From contig CM076260.1 of the NCBI GenBank assembly GCA_038380795.1, positions 34,754,634 to 34,818,633 of the forward strand: a stretch of 64,000 nucleotides of DNA. The letters run 5' to 3'. Source of the stretch: Pyrocephalus nanus (Eukaryota > Chordata > Aves > Passeriformes > Tyrannidae). The translations under genes were made by a program, and so were the position numbers. Numbering within the stretch: position 1 is the first letter of the stretch; each line of letters opens with the position of its first letter. Positions 46,680-59,561 of the stretch are shown piece by piece. The notes below the pieces were generated by a model. That model had not been told where the DNA came from and made no database searches. It saw only the letters and a program-made list of their open reading frames with translations.

Positions 46680-46924
46680 CTAAATTGCAAGGAAAGCAAC
46701 AGTAAAAGAGAAAACACAGGTTTAGCTTAATCCTTCCTAGATATACTATGACAAGTATCTAGTAAGAAGATGCAAAACCATAAGAAAACAAATAGATTTT
46801 GATGATAAAAAACTTCAGCAGCAGGCAAAACCCCAATTCCTTCAAAGATTTTTCCCCAGGCAATTTTACTTCTTTTTGGAAAGCGTCTTAATTGTTCTGC
46901 ATGTTTCCCCCCACCATCATTAAT

Positions 46925-46978
46925 TAAAAAAAGTTTTAAAAATTAAAAAAATTAAAATTAAAAAATTTTAAAAAAAGG
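46925..46978. repeat. A/T low-complexity stretch
   Basis: AATTAAAA-like units, almost pure A+T, in the 458-bp intron just upstream of the 6-nt microexon. Confidence 0.7.
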
Positions 46979-47137
46979 TTGCCATTAAGAGGACTTTGTA
47001 AAGGAAAGAAAAAGGTTAATCTTACTTATTTTCTAGAGAAGTAACAAAAGGAGATTGGGGGAGGCAAACCTAAACATCAACTGATCTCATATTGTTCACT
47101 ACTATGCCTAAATACATGGTACAACATATATACCTAC

Positions 47138-47208
47138 TTGTTGCCAGGTTTTTTTCCTTCCAGTGAGTTTAGGTGTTGCTCAAGGGTCTCCATGAGACTG
47201 CTAGGAGC
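47138..47208 (-). CDS. SNAP91: SNAP91 exon APSSLMETLEQHLNSLEGKK
   Basis: Residues 226-248: APSSLMETLEQHLNSLEGKK, PGN, plus AA of a Lys or Asn codon depending on microexon use. This is the helical end of the ANTH module; Met-Glu-Thr here separates AP180 from CALM. It is 71 bp, phase 0 in, phase 2 out, acceptor TTTCAAG, donor GTAGGT. Confidence 0.98.
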
Positions 47209-50200
47209 CTTGAAAGCAAAGAGAAAGATACACACCTAAATGTTTTGCATTAACCTAACCGTATTTTGATATCCAACACCAGCTTCCCTGAAATTCACCA
47301 TGTTCATGCTCACGCTGTTATTTTATTTACACCACTGTGGAAATAGTGGATTTTCATGCTAGAAGTATTCAGGCAAAGACAGTTTTTAGAAAGATAATAC
47401 TGTGTCCAGATTTGCAGAGAGAAAACATTTACCTCCACTACACAGTGCCTGAAACTTAAAGCTAGGATTTACTGCTCATTGTGCTTTAAATCAGTGCTAA
47501 ACAATGACAACAGCACAGGCACACACAGGGTTAATTTTAAGAGTAACAGATTCAAGGTCACACTTTCAGTTTTGCTTTCAGTCAGACCTCCAACACCTCC
47601 TTCATGACCAGAGGGTTAGACAGGATTTGCAGCCTAAACAAAACAAACTAAAAGTCCTTTTCAACGTCCCCAGAGGCAGCTACCTTTGGTTCGAGACTCC
47701 CACCATCACAAAACCTTACAGCTGTTTCTTCTCAAAATGGTAGCCTGGCACAGGTTATTGTGCAGCTAGGTCAAGATGCAGAAAGATTACTATTTCGGAC
47801 ATTTATAAAAAACTAAGCTTTTTCAAGCCTCCCTGGTCTTGGGTTTTATTTTAAGCAACCTCTTTGTGGTCAGCCAACACCCTCAGGCATGCACTTGCTC
47901 TTACAATGGCAGATAGAAAAAGTAGCCATAAATGCACACTAGGCTTAGCTACTCCAGTATAAAAATAGAGTCTGGGTAAGTAGACTCCAACGAGATCAAC
48001 AAGCAGGGAGGAAACTCTTGAGAGATACAGTAGCATATAATAGTCAAATATTTCATCAGTGTTACGAGTTCATCAGTGGTACAGTCTCTAAACAAGGGAT
48101 TCTCTTTATCACTCTTTAAGACCAACCACAATTCCTGACGTAATAGCTACGGTGTTTTTCATAAATAACATCTTCAATTTCAGGGGAGACATATTCATCA
48201 AACAAGTCAGATTGCATTGCTTGAAAACAGACTATTCACTGCTCCTATGCTGAAAAGCCAGCTGGCTGGATGAATCAGATATTTCAGGATGCTTATTACC
48301 TGCTAGTACCAATCCACAGTTAAGTGTACTTGCAGTATCTGCATGTTAATTTTTGCACTAAAGCCAATAACTTAACACATGCAGAAATTTAAAATGCTCA
48401 CAATAATCTTAAATGACATATTGACTTTAAATATTTCCCATGTACATGTGCAATGCAGAAACATCCTGACTTTGCTGCTTTTATGTGTGTATTTATTAAT
48501 TTTCAATTCATTTGAGCATAATAAACAATAGGTTAAACATAACTGACTTAGTTATATGAATTCTCCAGAAGCAAGAAAAAGAAGAACAAACGTAAAACAA
48601 ACTAAAAAAATCCAGAGAGATTTAGACTTCTACATATTCAAAAAGGCTGCAGTGTAAGATACAAGCTGTGCTACTTAAACATGTAAGGATAATCTATGTT
48701 TCAAAAAAAAAAAAAAAAAGTCCATGACTTCCTGTAACCAATTACCTCTAGAAACTTTAAACAGCTTTCCAATATATTATTCCCAGGCTTCTTAAAAGCC
48801 AACAAGGTAATACAAAACTTATCTATCAAACAGAGAGGGGAAGCTTCAGAAAATTTCTACCCAGAGGCAACAATTAGGGAAGTAAATACTATCCAGCATC
48901 CAATTTGCAAAACTGAGCATTGCTTAATTTCTTCCAGATACTGCTTCAACATCTATCAGTCAGCATCATGCTAGAACCTTCGATGTGGGTTCCTCAGTAG
49001 CTACTAGGGGCAAAACTCTCACACTTTTAGAATTGCTACTAAATAAAAATGAGACAAGATCTTTAACTGCCAAGATGCCTCCTCAGCCTCCAAAACTTTG
49101 CAGCCAAACTATAAAGTCCAAAAATTACAATTGTCAACTTGAATTATGCTACTGTGACCTCTTGTTTGCATTTACAGAGTATGTACACGTATTGAGTGTC
49201 AACACAACTAACTTCTTGCAGAATACTATTGACTACTGCCATGGCTTGCTGTAAGAATTTAGTATACCTAAGTTGATATTACATACATATTATGTATTAC
49301 TTATTAACTGAAATTCAGTTTTATTATTCACCTTTTATGTATTTATCACTGAAATACACGGCCTAGTTCTTAGACACAAGCTACAGCATGTAGCAGATTA
49401 GCCTCAACAAGTGAGAGTCCCAAGCAGCCTTTGGGAGAATACAGCTACGAGGGACTACATGAGAAGACTGCTGGAGTGGTCAGCCAGTTGGATCACTGTA
49501 GATCCCTACCTTCCAAAAGAACTATTTTGTTTTAAAGTCCTGGTTCACGGGGTGAAAGGGACCATCTGGTGCTGCAGAACAAGTGCGGCATTGACTGACA
49601 GTGCAGAGCAGGCTGGTGCAAGCAGAAGCAGATAGAAGTGCCATAGAAATTTATAAAGCATAATTCACAAACTGAGATTAAGGAGAATTCTTCTGATTTT
49701 AAGGACTGGACTGTATGAAAAAAGAGCCCCTAAGGTAAAGAGTTAGGTGAACATACTACATCAGCTATTTCAGAATTTGGTCTGGTATTCCACACACTGC
49801 TTTCCTCTGCTGAAAGAGTGGCCAGACTTTATAGCCTCCTAGTATATGAAATCTGTAAAGATTAAAACTCTCCACCTTCTCATAATGTCTTACTTTGAGA
49901 ATTTTTAAGTGCCTTTTTAACCAAGAGAACCACTATTCTGACACTGATTTAAACGAGGCTTTCAAGAAGCTTCCAAAAACTACATTAACAAAACTATACA
50001 AACACTTGGGGTTTACAACAGTTAAGCAGTTAGGGCTGCTCTTCAGTTACAATTTTATTGGCATCAAAACTGCCACAGGTGAATTTTTCAGTATGAACCT
50101 CTTCCTTTAAGTAAATATCCTTTTAACATTAAACACAAAGCCAGGCACCCAAGTCAGATTGCAAGTGATACTGAAAATGGACCAGCAGCTCCAGCATGTC

Positions 50201-50303
50201 AGGTGCTATGACTGCCTACCAACACTTATATTCCTGGTGTGCTTCCTAATTACATATCTTTTAGTTATTACACAGATCCAAAAGCACTACAAGAGAAGCT
50301 TAC
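47209..50303 (-). other. SNAP91: SNAP91 3.1-kb intron
   Basis: AT-rich, with an A run at 48,703-48,719. No CR1 copy, gene or extra exon was recognised. Confidence 0.8.
48703..48719 (+). repeat. Poly(A) run
   Basis: Seventeen consecutive A in an intron. Confidence 0.75.
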
Positions 50304-50345
50304 CTGTGTAAGATCAGGGATATCACCTTTGTCAATTCCAACTTG
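50304..50345 (-). CDS. SNAP91: SNAP91 42-nt exon QVGIDKGDIPDLTQ
   Basis: Fourteen residues (212-225) in the conserved linker between the ANTH helices and the assembly domain. The exon is phase 0 at both ends, acceptor ATCCACAG, donor GTAAGC. The sequence is nearly identical in the whole AP180/CALM family, so it does not discriminate between paralogues. Confidence 0.97.
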
Positions 50346-51638
50346 CTGTGGATATAAAAGAGTAAAGGTAAAATTTAAGTGCATTATTCCACTGCAGCAG
50401 GTGTTAATTTTGAGTAGAGCTGCTCTTCAAGCTATAACACACTCTGTCTTTAGAAAAGCACTAAAAATTTAGAAAGCAATGTTCACCTTCAACAACCTGC
50501 CCCAGTCTTTTTCCCCCCCAAATTAAATAACCATTTAAAATAAAATTATTAAAAAATGGAGCTCTATTTCACACAGGTTGAGTTCATACTGCAATACCCT
50601 GTTGTTTCAGAGGACAGCAGTAGTGAACTGCTAAACACAGACTATCCAGATACTGGCCTATCCTAATGAAATTCTCTGAAATTCAGCCAGTGAGAAAAAT
50701 CTAGAAGACATCACTTTAAAAAAATGCTAAAGCTCAAGTCACCTGTTTGTTCTGCCATTCTCTGCTAGCATTTCAAATAGAACAAGTTAGGGTCTAAGTC
50801 AGCAAACCTTCTATTAATTGCCCTGTTTCTTCACCACGGTTCTTCAGAGTGACTGTTGGTTTGGCTTTTGCAGAACAGCAAGCTCCACTGCACATAGTAA
50901 TCCTGACATACAATCACTATAACTCCTGTCCAGCAAAGCTGACCTATGTCTCTAAAGTACTTTACTCCCTCAAATTCAATATTCGTATCTGACAGTGCAA
51001 GTCACTAGGGAGTCTATCAGGCCTTCAGAGATAAGTAAATTAGCAAAGAAACAAACTTTTTATTCAGCTCATTACTTCTGTCCATTATGATGAAGTATGA
51101 AACGTAGAAAATGTGCATCCTCTGCCAAAGAGCCAGCTACTACAAACGAGAACCCAGCAAAGGAGTTAATTAACCATGTAATATTCCTATTATCCACATA
51201 AGAGGATGATAACAAGGAACAAAACCAGAAAATCTCACATTCCAGTTAATTTGATGTTGGCTGCAGAGACTAAAAAACCAGATATACACAAAATAATTAT
51301 GCTTTTATTACTAATTGCTATATCTTCCTCTAATGTTCAACCTGTGCTAGAAGTATGCATTTATTACAGCATTTCTCAGAAATTTTGGTACATTTGAAGT
51401 CATGTCACCTCTTAAGTTAACCAGGAAAGTTGAGGCTGTCCTGCACCACAGAGACATGTGAATGTCCTAAGCAGGATTTAACTACTTCAAGAAGAGATGA
51501 ACATGCAGATCCAAGGACTTTTATACGTTTTGCACATTGAAACAGATGCTTAACAAGTGCAATCAATATTTTATCTTGGTGCTAAAAAATTCACAAAATA
51601 TTTAAGTGCCAGACTCTAGAAGATGGGAAGTGACTTAC
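50346..51638 (-). other. SNAP91: SNAP91 1.3-kb intron
   Basis: AT-rich unique sequence; nothing recognised. Confidence 0.8.
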
Positions 51639-51745
51639 CTCTGCAACTTTAAGAAACTCTGATACTCTGGTCATTCGAGTTAGAAATCGTTTGTAGATTT
51701 CAAGAGCATCTTTACATTGTCCCTTTTTCATTTCAAAAAATTTCT
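51639..51745 (-). CDS. SNAP91: SNAP91 ANTH exon [17 protein letters not shown]
   Basis: The first two bases finish a split Glu, then 35 residues (177-211): [35 protein letters not shown]. It forms late helices of the ANTH superhelix. [10 protein letters not shown] fits AP180 better than CALM's KYFDMKK. The exon is 107 bp, acceptor TTTCTTTAG, donor GTAAGT. Confidence 0.98.
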
Positions 51746-52824
51746 CTAAAGAAATAATTTGGCAAATTTCAGTTACGAAGTCCTACCTTAAGTCTGCATT
51801 AATCAGCAACTCTAGTTCTCAGAAAAATCACATTTCAAGAATATGGCACTACATTAACATTTTTCTACTTGGTCACTAATCTAGTGGTATTCCTAGTCCT
51901 TAGTAGAATTTAGAAGCTGGGTTTGCTGAGCTGCTAAAGAATTGTACAGACCATAAGGTTGCACTCAAACCAGCCACAGCGTTGCATGTGATGTAAACCA
52001 TTTATGAAGATTAAAAAGCAGGTGATGCAGCTACCAAACTTAAAGCTCAAAATAATTATACATATATATTAATATATGTCCTCTTCCACATTGCCTTCAC
52101 TTTAAAGAACAGTACCTTTTTCATTTAAGTAGTTCTCTAAAGTTCATTCGTGTCCATTATTAAACACAGTTGCCACATATTTCAACCAGAACTTACACTT
52201 TAAGTAGCAGTAGACAGTGAAATTATTCATTTGTCTAATTGAATTTTTATGCTCAACACATTTGTATCTGCTCCATAAGCTTCCCATGCCTACAGCTTCA
52301 GTCTAAACACATGGGATTTACTTTTATGAAACCACAAGAAAGCATTGAAACACAGATAAAAAAATATATTGAGCTTTACAGCTCAGGAACATCTTTTTGC
52401 CTGTTCAGTCTCTGTAACATTTGTATAATGCCTGTTTCTTCCTGTTCTAATTGCAGACAGTTTTAGGTCACTCATGTCGGCCAAGCAATCTGAGTTTTTA
52501 GCTGTCTTTATAGACCAGCTGCAGTGCTCACAAATTTTAACAGTTGAAGCTCATTTTCTATAGGGTCAGTTATGCTTCCTGCAGTTAAAACCTCTGGTTT
52601 TAGACATCATAAGGAAGACTTCTACAGGGACAGCTCAAAGTGTGTCATTTTGATGATCACACCAGACTGCCTGAGCTTCAGAACATGCTCACAGCCTCCT
52701 TTAGACTTTGTAGGCTGATGGTAGGTAGGGTTCTGGAGGAGTTCCAGTTTTGGCAGTCATGCTTTCAGACACATAAGGAATGTTATTAAGGAGTATATTA
52801 CTTCATATAAGGCTACCACATAGC

Positions 52825-53103
52825 ATTATCACTCTCTACAACTACCTGAAAGGAGGTTGTAGCCAGGTGGGGGCAACCAGCAACAGTCAAGAGGACATAG
52901 TCTTAAGCTGCATCAGGGGAAGTTTAGGTTGGACATTAAGAACGGGCTGCCCAGGGAGGTGGTGGAGTCACCATCCATGGAGGTGTTTAAGGAAAGACTG
53001 GACACGGCACGCAATGCCATGGTCTGGTTGACGTGGTGGTTTTGGTCACATGTTGGACTCAATCTCAGAGGTCTTTTCAAATCTAACTGATTCTGTGATA
53101 TAT
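52825..53103 (+). mobile_element. CR1 3' fragment, plus orientation
   Basis: The CR1 tail is recognisable: CTACAACTACCTGAAAGGAG, GTTGTAGCCAGGTGGGG, AGGGAGGTGGTGGAGTCACC, and a terminal TGATTCTGTGATA. Two internal deletions relative to the usual order shorten it. It is inserted antisense to SNAP91 in the intron between exons ending at 51,745 and 53,434. Confidence 0.9.
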
Positions 53104-53433
53104 AACAGAGGAATGCTGGCATCTTAAAAATGCAAAGGCTGCTAACTTTGCAGGACATATGCTCACACAGCACTGTACATTTATTTAAGCACAGAGATAG
53201 TCAGTATCTTTAAGTATCCATCTGCACAGTTTTAAAGGCGTGTGACAACCCAGCCTCAGATGAACACTAATGTAAAGAGGTTACAGTTTAAAATCATCTC
53301 TCAGTTCAGAACAGAACAGTAATGAGAAATGTAGTTTTAATGAAATCTAAGTAAAAATAAACCCCTGAAGCAGATATGAAACTAGTTATTCACTCACTTG
53401 TGGTATGTGAGATAAAGACTCAAAGTTACTTAC

Positions 53434-53545
53434 CTAGTAAGTTAATAACCCCATCATTGTAGCAAGCAAAAAGTTTGATGAGATCTTTAAATAGAAGCAT
53501 GAATGCAGCATTTATGACACCATTTGTCAGTTCATTTGGATGAAC
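53434..53545 (-). CDS. SNAP91: SNAP91 ANTH exon [19 protein letters not shown]
   Basis: Residues 139-175: [37 protein letters not shown], then G of a split Glu. It is a core of the ANTH helical solenoid. The exon is 112 bp, phase 0 in, phase 1 out, acceptor TTTGTAG, donor GTAAGT. Confidence 0.98.
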
Positions 53546-54727
53546 CTACAAATAAAATATCAGTTATTTACAATAGAAGTGTTGAATGCAATCAGAAGTT
53601 TTGGCTCACACCAGGTATTTGATGCTTTTATTGACAAAATCAAGCACTGAAGCTTTCACACTAAGACACTAAAGTTTTGGTTAGCAGAATAAGGATTGCT
53701 TTCTTCACCACTCCAAAACAATCCACTACAGCAGAGAAATATCCACTTCAACAGTAAACATCTCAGTCTTGACTCCTTCGCCTATCCCAAATACAAGGAA
53801 GGCAGAGATCCTATTAACAAAGTTTAATTAAACAGGACAAAAGTTGTCAGTTTACAGCAGAACTTAAGAAAATCTCAACAGTCTACAAGATAACACAGTT
53901 TTGTTAATGATGTCAAGACCTTTTCAGTTTTCACATGAACTTGGGAAAAAAATAAGTGTTCATTTATTAGAAGATATTTCTTTCCTTAAAACTATCTCCT
54001 CTTCTGAGAGCACTATCACAATTCCTATGCCATTTCAGGAATGCAAAACACATTAGCAAGACATATATTTCTAAGGCTTTCCTCTGAGAGCTATAGTGGG
54101 TCCTGCCTTCCACCTCAAAGTGTATTCTTCTGCCCACCAAGAACAGAAAAACTTCATGATCGATTCCTTCAAAGACCTCTTCAAAATGTTACACTGCACC
54201 TCCTACAACAATCGACTCCTGCTTTTATCCCAAGGTCAAATAAACAATCCCACTAACACTCATGACACTATAAATACATTGTACACACTTCTTTATGTGA
54301 ACAGTCTAGACTAACCTTTAGCCAGTTTAGTTTACAAATGAAAACCAGAAGAAAATTTTGAGGAAGCCAAACAATGTGGTATTCTCATGGGCTTTTCCCT
54401 CTTCCCCAAAAGAAGTTGGTTGCCAAGAGACAGAAAAAAGAGTGTTCAATCTCCTTATTTCGTCCATTTCTTCCCCTCAATGATAGAGAAGACGAAAATC
54501 CAATTTCCCTCTCTACAAAACCAAAAGTGCAATCTACACATTTCATACATAGAGGAAAGGGCCATCCTTCACCACACTGCCTCACTGGTACACTGAAAAG
54601 GGGATTTTTTGGCCCAAATGATGGAATGATCAATAAAGCATTGCCTACAAGGTGAAATGTGTTCACTACAGTGCAGCAGCTGTAAGTTGATGCCCAGCAT
54701 TAATGCTACTTCAGCTTCAATACATAC
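53546..54727 (-). other. SNAP91: SNAP91 1.2-kb intron
   Basis: Mostly AT-rich unique DNA. Overlapping open frames of 70-93 codons at 54,041-54,655 on both strands show no domain and are not supported as exons. Confidence 0.75.
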
Positions 54728-54821
54728 ATCAAATTCAAGCAGTGCATCAATTTGTTCCTGTAATATTGGCATACTCTTCAGCAGCTTTTCAGGAGCCATT
54801 GTTCTCATTACACCTTCAGCT
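54728..54821 (-). CDS. SNAP91: SNAP91 ANTH exon AEGVMRTMAPEKLLKSMPIL
   Basis: The first base completes a split Gly, then 31 residues (108-138): AEGVMRTMAPEKLLKSMPIL, QEQIDALLEFD. Acceptor CTCTTGCAG, donor GTATGT. The frame stays open past the donor for some 40 codons; phase with the next exon and the family sequence place the border at GAT-gtatgt. Confidence 0.97.
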
Positions 54822-56359
54822 CTGCAAGAGGGAATACAGATTAGAAGCCACAGCATTCCCCCTAGCCCTTCCCCTACACTGATCTGTTGTCTAAATTTAC
54901 ACTTAAAGCAGCCATTATAAGCCATTTCAAAAGCACTGTCTGATTCTCCTGATTCTCACATTATCATGAGAGCTGGCATGAAAAATCCTTCATCCAGCCA
55001 CCCTGCCTGACAGCAGGTGAGGAAAGGCTTTGTGTTAGAGTGATGAATGCAAGAGATTGATCTCTTTATGGAAAGACAACACTGAGAGTTTAAATTGACT
55101 TGACTGCTTCACAAGTACTTTGAGAATTGATAAACTTTGTGTCTGAAGTTTGTTATGAATAACTAATGACAATTCACTGCTTATGTGTCCACAGATGCAT
55201 TGCATTTCTTAACTGTTGCTGATAGTCTTTTAGCAGTCTTCAAGCATTTTAATTTTTATCTATGATTATTACCTGCACAACCACCATTGTGTATTGCCCT
55301 GTTCTGGCTGCAGACAGGTATTGCATCTCCTCTCTGGAAATGCATACCACTATTCTTACTTGTGCTATGCTATACTCTGAGCAGCAGAAATAACATGCAT
55401 AGAAAGCCTTTCCAGGAACATAAAGCAAGGCAGGATTCCCAGCAACCCAAAGTTAAGTTTATTTAATATCAAGTGTTCGAGACAGAACTCTTCTGGTCTC
55501 CACTAAGGGAATGGCATCTAGCTACACAGCAAAGCTGTCATAGTAGGCCCTACACCTTCTGGCTGTTTGAGAAGCAGGAGAGAACAGAATGGCAGTGATG
55601 CCAAGCACTAACAGGTCAGAATCCCAAGTTGCAGAATACACCAGAACTGGCTCAAGGATCCTGTATGCAACTCTGATTAGCAGGAGCATCTTTAGCATGC
55701 AGTCAATTAAGCTGTACCTTCAGCGTGTGTTAAGCTGTTTGCCCGTGCTTCAAGAGAGAATCTAGAGCCCTTAAAGTCTCAGTCAGAGGACTCAGAGACC
55801 ACAGAAATGTTCTCATAAATACCAAGATACTATTCGAGGCTGGGTTTACTTTTATTTTTTTTAACACAGTTCTTGTGGGAAATAAAACCAGCAATTTACA
55901 ACCATATTCTGTTCAGTTTATAACTGTTTTCTCTGTTGCCTGCTAGGAACTTCAGGTGTTCACTTCAGATTTTGTTTGTAATTAGCCATCTTTCTTAGGG
56001 AAAGTATCTGGAGAATAATGAAACATCCTAATTATGATTTCAGAGTGTTTCCTTCTCTAAATCATAAACATAGTCTTGCTGGCAGCACAATTTAATAAGA
56101 GTCAGATTTAACACCCTCAGCTCTGCAAGGCACCTTACTTTAGTTCTCAGAATTTGCCTTGCTACCTAGTCTTTCCTCTTATCTTTTAGCAATTTTTAAA
56201 CCATTACAAATACTTTAAAAGTAAACCATTTTGGTGTTTTATTGTACCTACACAAAGAACATAAGAACAAAGTCACTGAGAAACTAAAATTGACCATAGT
56301 GTCACAAACAAGATTTTCATGGCAACCTTATTAAATTTAACTATCTAAACTTTGCTTAC
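54822..56359 (-). other. SNAP91: SNAP91 1.5-kb intron
   Basis: AT-rich unique sequence; no repeat or gene recognised. Confidence 0.8.
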
Positions 56360-56462
56360 CCTTTCTTCACTCTTGCAAAGTCAAATGCCATTTGTCTGTA
56401 GGAAAATGCTTTTTCATTCAAGTATCTACTATAACGCCTTATAAAGGTGGACATGTCATAAC
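56360..56462 (-). CDS. SNAP91: SNAP91 ANTH exon YDMSTFIRRYSRYLNEK
   Basis: Residues 74-106: YDMSTFIRRYSRYLNEKAFS, YRQMAFDFARVKK, flanked by split Gly codons on both sides. Part of the ANTH fold, with a basic-rich helix. The exon is 103 bp, acceptor TTTTTTTGCAG, donor GTAAGC. Confidence 0.98.
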
Positions 56463-58288
56463 CTGCAAAAAAACAGTTACACGCTTTAATTTTCATGCTT
56501 GTTTGGGTGTTCTTTAGTAAACAATAATATACAGTCAATAGACCCTAAGATTATATGACTTCTGTTGCACTATACAACTCCACATACAGAACAGTCAACA
56601 CAAGACATCTTCCAGCTTCTGAAGAAAAAAATCAGTAGTGATGCACCAAAACAATCTACCACTGTCCTATGCTGCCAGCAGATTCATCCAATGCACCACT
56701 GTGGCTTTGTTCGTGGGGAAACCTGCTAGTGACACCTACATACTTAGGTGGTAACATTACTTGATGGCAAAAGCTACCCCTCCAATAACGGAGAAAAATA
56801 TCAAGTTAGCAAAAAAGTTTTTGTTCAACAGGTACATGCCTTCCAGGATAAAGATCAATTTCAACTTAAACACTCCTGATATTTTAGTCCTGATATGTTA
56901 GTCACTCCAGCTCTTAGACAGACCTTCAAAATCCCCCTGACTAGGTTTATCAGAACAAAGAAACTGTGATGGCATCCATAGCGATTAGTGCCTTCCTTGA
57001 AGTGTTATACTAGAGATCCTCAAGGTACATAATACTGTACAAGCAGCCTCAAACTTCAATGAGCTTCATGCCTACGACATCTGAGCAGTTAGTATTACAG
57101 TCTATCCTTTAAAGTTTCTTCCTCTAATCTATAGAAACACGAGCAGAAGAGAACCCATCTTTCTCTTCAGTGCAGGTCCCTTTTTGGTACCCTTTTGCTA
57201 CCCCTCAACTTAGTCATTGACTGTATTTTTCCTAAATATCACTCATCATTAAGTATCTCTGCCATCAAGCATAACACTACCAAATCTGATGCCTCATTAT
57301 CTGTGACATGCTGTTGCATTACCTATGAAATGGCAATTCAAGTTTAAAGAAAGTTGTGAAGAACACAAATACATGCACTTAACAGAATTCATGGTTGCCA
57401 AATGCCAGTGTCTTTAAACATACGTAGTATGTTTTGCTTTGACAAACACACTTAGTATTTGTTTAGTTTTGTTCCTGCCCTGTGTTACCACACCTAAAGG
57501 ATGCTAAAGTCTTTTTGGTGTCATGTATCTACATCGAGAGTAATGTGGCATTGCTTCGATTTTGCCCATTATTGAAGCATTCCTGTGCTCTGCATACAGT
57601 CTACAAATATTGTCTGACAGCTGAAGAATTATGCTCTCTCTTCTCTAGTAGAGCTACCATGGAACAAGCTTTTCCTCTTAAGTGAGGGCACAGGAAAACT
57701 CACCAATAATTCCAGAGTAAAAAGCAGAAAAGCAGACCTTGTAAGGTTTAGAGATTTTAAGGACTTGTCCTTAATTTCTGCCTAGACCTTTCTAAATTCA
57801 TTACTCAAATCAAATCAAAACCAACCAGTTCTTCTGGTGCAAACAGCTCCCCACCTTAAATAGTTATACACAATGTCTATTAGTAAGAATCAGATTTAAC
57901 AACCCCAGTGTTAAATGCAGTGCAGTGTCCCCATACAACCAAATTACCATTTAAGACTGAGTAAAAACCAAAACACTAAATGGAATGTTATTAATTTCAA
58001 CTTTAATACCCATAACAGTAAAGGAGATAGCTGACCCAGCCTGGATTTCAACTAGCACTTAAGGGATTTGTACAGTTTCACCTTTTGAATAAAAATATTT
58101 CAGGAGATGAGAAACATTATTCTGAAGTTGTTCAGCTGTTCACTTGAACTCCTGTATTTATCAAGTTCTTATAAAAAGGCTTCAGTAGCACATTTTTATA
58201 TGATTTACATCTTATAAATGAAGAAGTTAATTAACAATAGTATCTTATTTCAAAATCTTGTTAAGATTATAGACATAAGTAGGCTTAC
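56463..58288 (-). other. SNAP91: SNAP91 1.8-kb intron
   Basis: AT-rich unique sequence without recognised elements. Confidence 0.8.
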
Positions 58289-58364
58289 CATGAGATCCAC
58301 TTTTGTCCAGAAAATTGCTGAGATTGAACAATGTGTTTCTAGATGCCAGGTACTGAATAAATCT
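58289..58364 (-). CDS. SNAP91: SNAP91 ANTH exon RFIQYLASRNTLFNLSNF
   Basis: Residues 48-72: RFIQYLASRNTLFNLSNFLD then KSGSH, ending in the G of a split Gly. Acceptor GTGTTGCAG, donor GTAAGC; 76 bp, phase 0 in, phase 1 out. An open frame runs upstream of the acceptor for over 100 codons, but it is intronic and has no family resemblance. Confidence 0.98.
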
Positions 58365-59418
58365 CTGCAACACAAAGTTATTTTTCTTATCACAGGCTGT
58401 ATCTGAAAGCTTAGTACCTCCTAGCAGGAAGATTAACAGTCTACTTCCAGCATACATCATGAAACCCCCGATTTTTGTCTTAGCCTCCAATACCTTCCTC
58501 AAAACTTTTTCCATACATTCAGAATAAATACTTTTAGTCAGTATCTCAAGTAAATATTCTACCGTATATATAAAAAAATAGATTCTGTGAAAAATACAAA
58601 CCAGATTGTGAAAAGAGCAATAGAAATGGTCAGTTCTCAGAGAGATTTGAGAGAGCACAAGATTTGTCTGCTTACAAAGCAGCATATCCAGACTAGTCCC
58701 AGACTTTCAATCCAGCAACCTTCAGCTTCAGCCAAGCTGAGAGCCTGTTTTAATAACAGGCAAGGCCCCACATCAAGCACAGGGACCAACAGCCTGAAAC
58801 AGTTAGAGAAATCAGATGAGAATACTGGCCAAAACTTGGAATGGAACAATAGGAGTAAAAATTTACACTGTGAGAAGTTCACTGTGTGAAAACACTTTAT
58901 ATACAGCTAGGGACAAACTGTTTTACAGCCATACTGCAGTTCTTCAAATAATGCTTTCTGTTTTTATGCAGACATACTTGCCTATACAGGTCAGTGAAAA
59001 GCAAGGGAAAGGAAAACTCAATTGAAAAGGCTATTAAATTGAATTTACAGCTTTAGAAACGTTTTAATGCTCATGCAGAGAGAGGGCAGCAATTTGGATG
59101 GCAGTATACCCATTCCAGAAAATCAACTTTGACCCTAGTAAAAAAATTCCAGGTAATGTTTAATCCTGTGTTTTCAGATAGCACATTAATTGTCAACATC
59201 CTGGAACAGGCTGCATCCTGGTCTTATGTTATGGTCTTATAAATGAAGAGACATGAAGAGATAATTGGCATGCCTTCAACTATATTGTTTAAGGCAAATT
59301 TTCTTTTCAAGAATCATTCTTGCCCTTTGTTCTCAGGTCAGAAGAGATGCCTTTGCACTACTAACATTTCTGGCTTGGAATCTGCTCAGTGTCAATGGGG
59401 TCTTGAAAGAGCTGTTAC
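58365..59418 (-). other. SNAP91: SNAP91 1.05-kb intron
   Basis: AT-rich; nothing recognised. Confidence 0.8.
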
Positions 59419-59561
59419 CTCATTTCCATGAACCATTAGATGATGTGTGGTAACTAAGGCTTTGAATACGACCACCCAGCTACTATTCGTTGCTCGCTCA
59501 AAAAGCGTGTCAGCCATCTGAGGAATATTGACGTTTGTTTCATTAGTTGCTTGGATCAAGT
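59419..59561 (-). CDS. SNAP91: SNAP91 first visible exon (ANTH domain)
   Basis: Two bases complete a split Tyr, then 47 residues (1-47 of the visible part): LIQATNETNVNIPQMADTLF, ERATNSSWVVVFKALVTTHH, LMVHGNE. This is the conserved start of the ANTH solenoid. In the family the preceding residues carry the Lys cluster that binds PI(4,5)P2; that part is on an exon outside the window. The exon is 143 bp, acceptor TCCTACAG, donor GTAACA. Confidence 0.98.

Noticed and set aside
58245..58685. A 146-codon minus-strand open frame that could be read as a longer exon
   Set aside because: Only its end, 58,289-58,364, matches AP180. The upstream part is preceded by no suitable acceptor in phase and the family sequence requires the border at 58,364.
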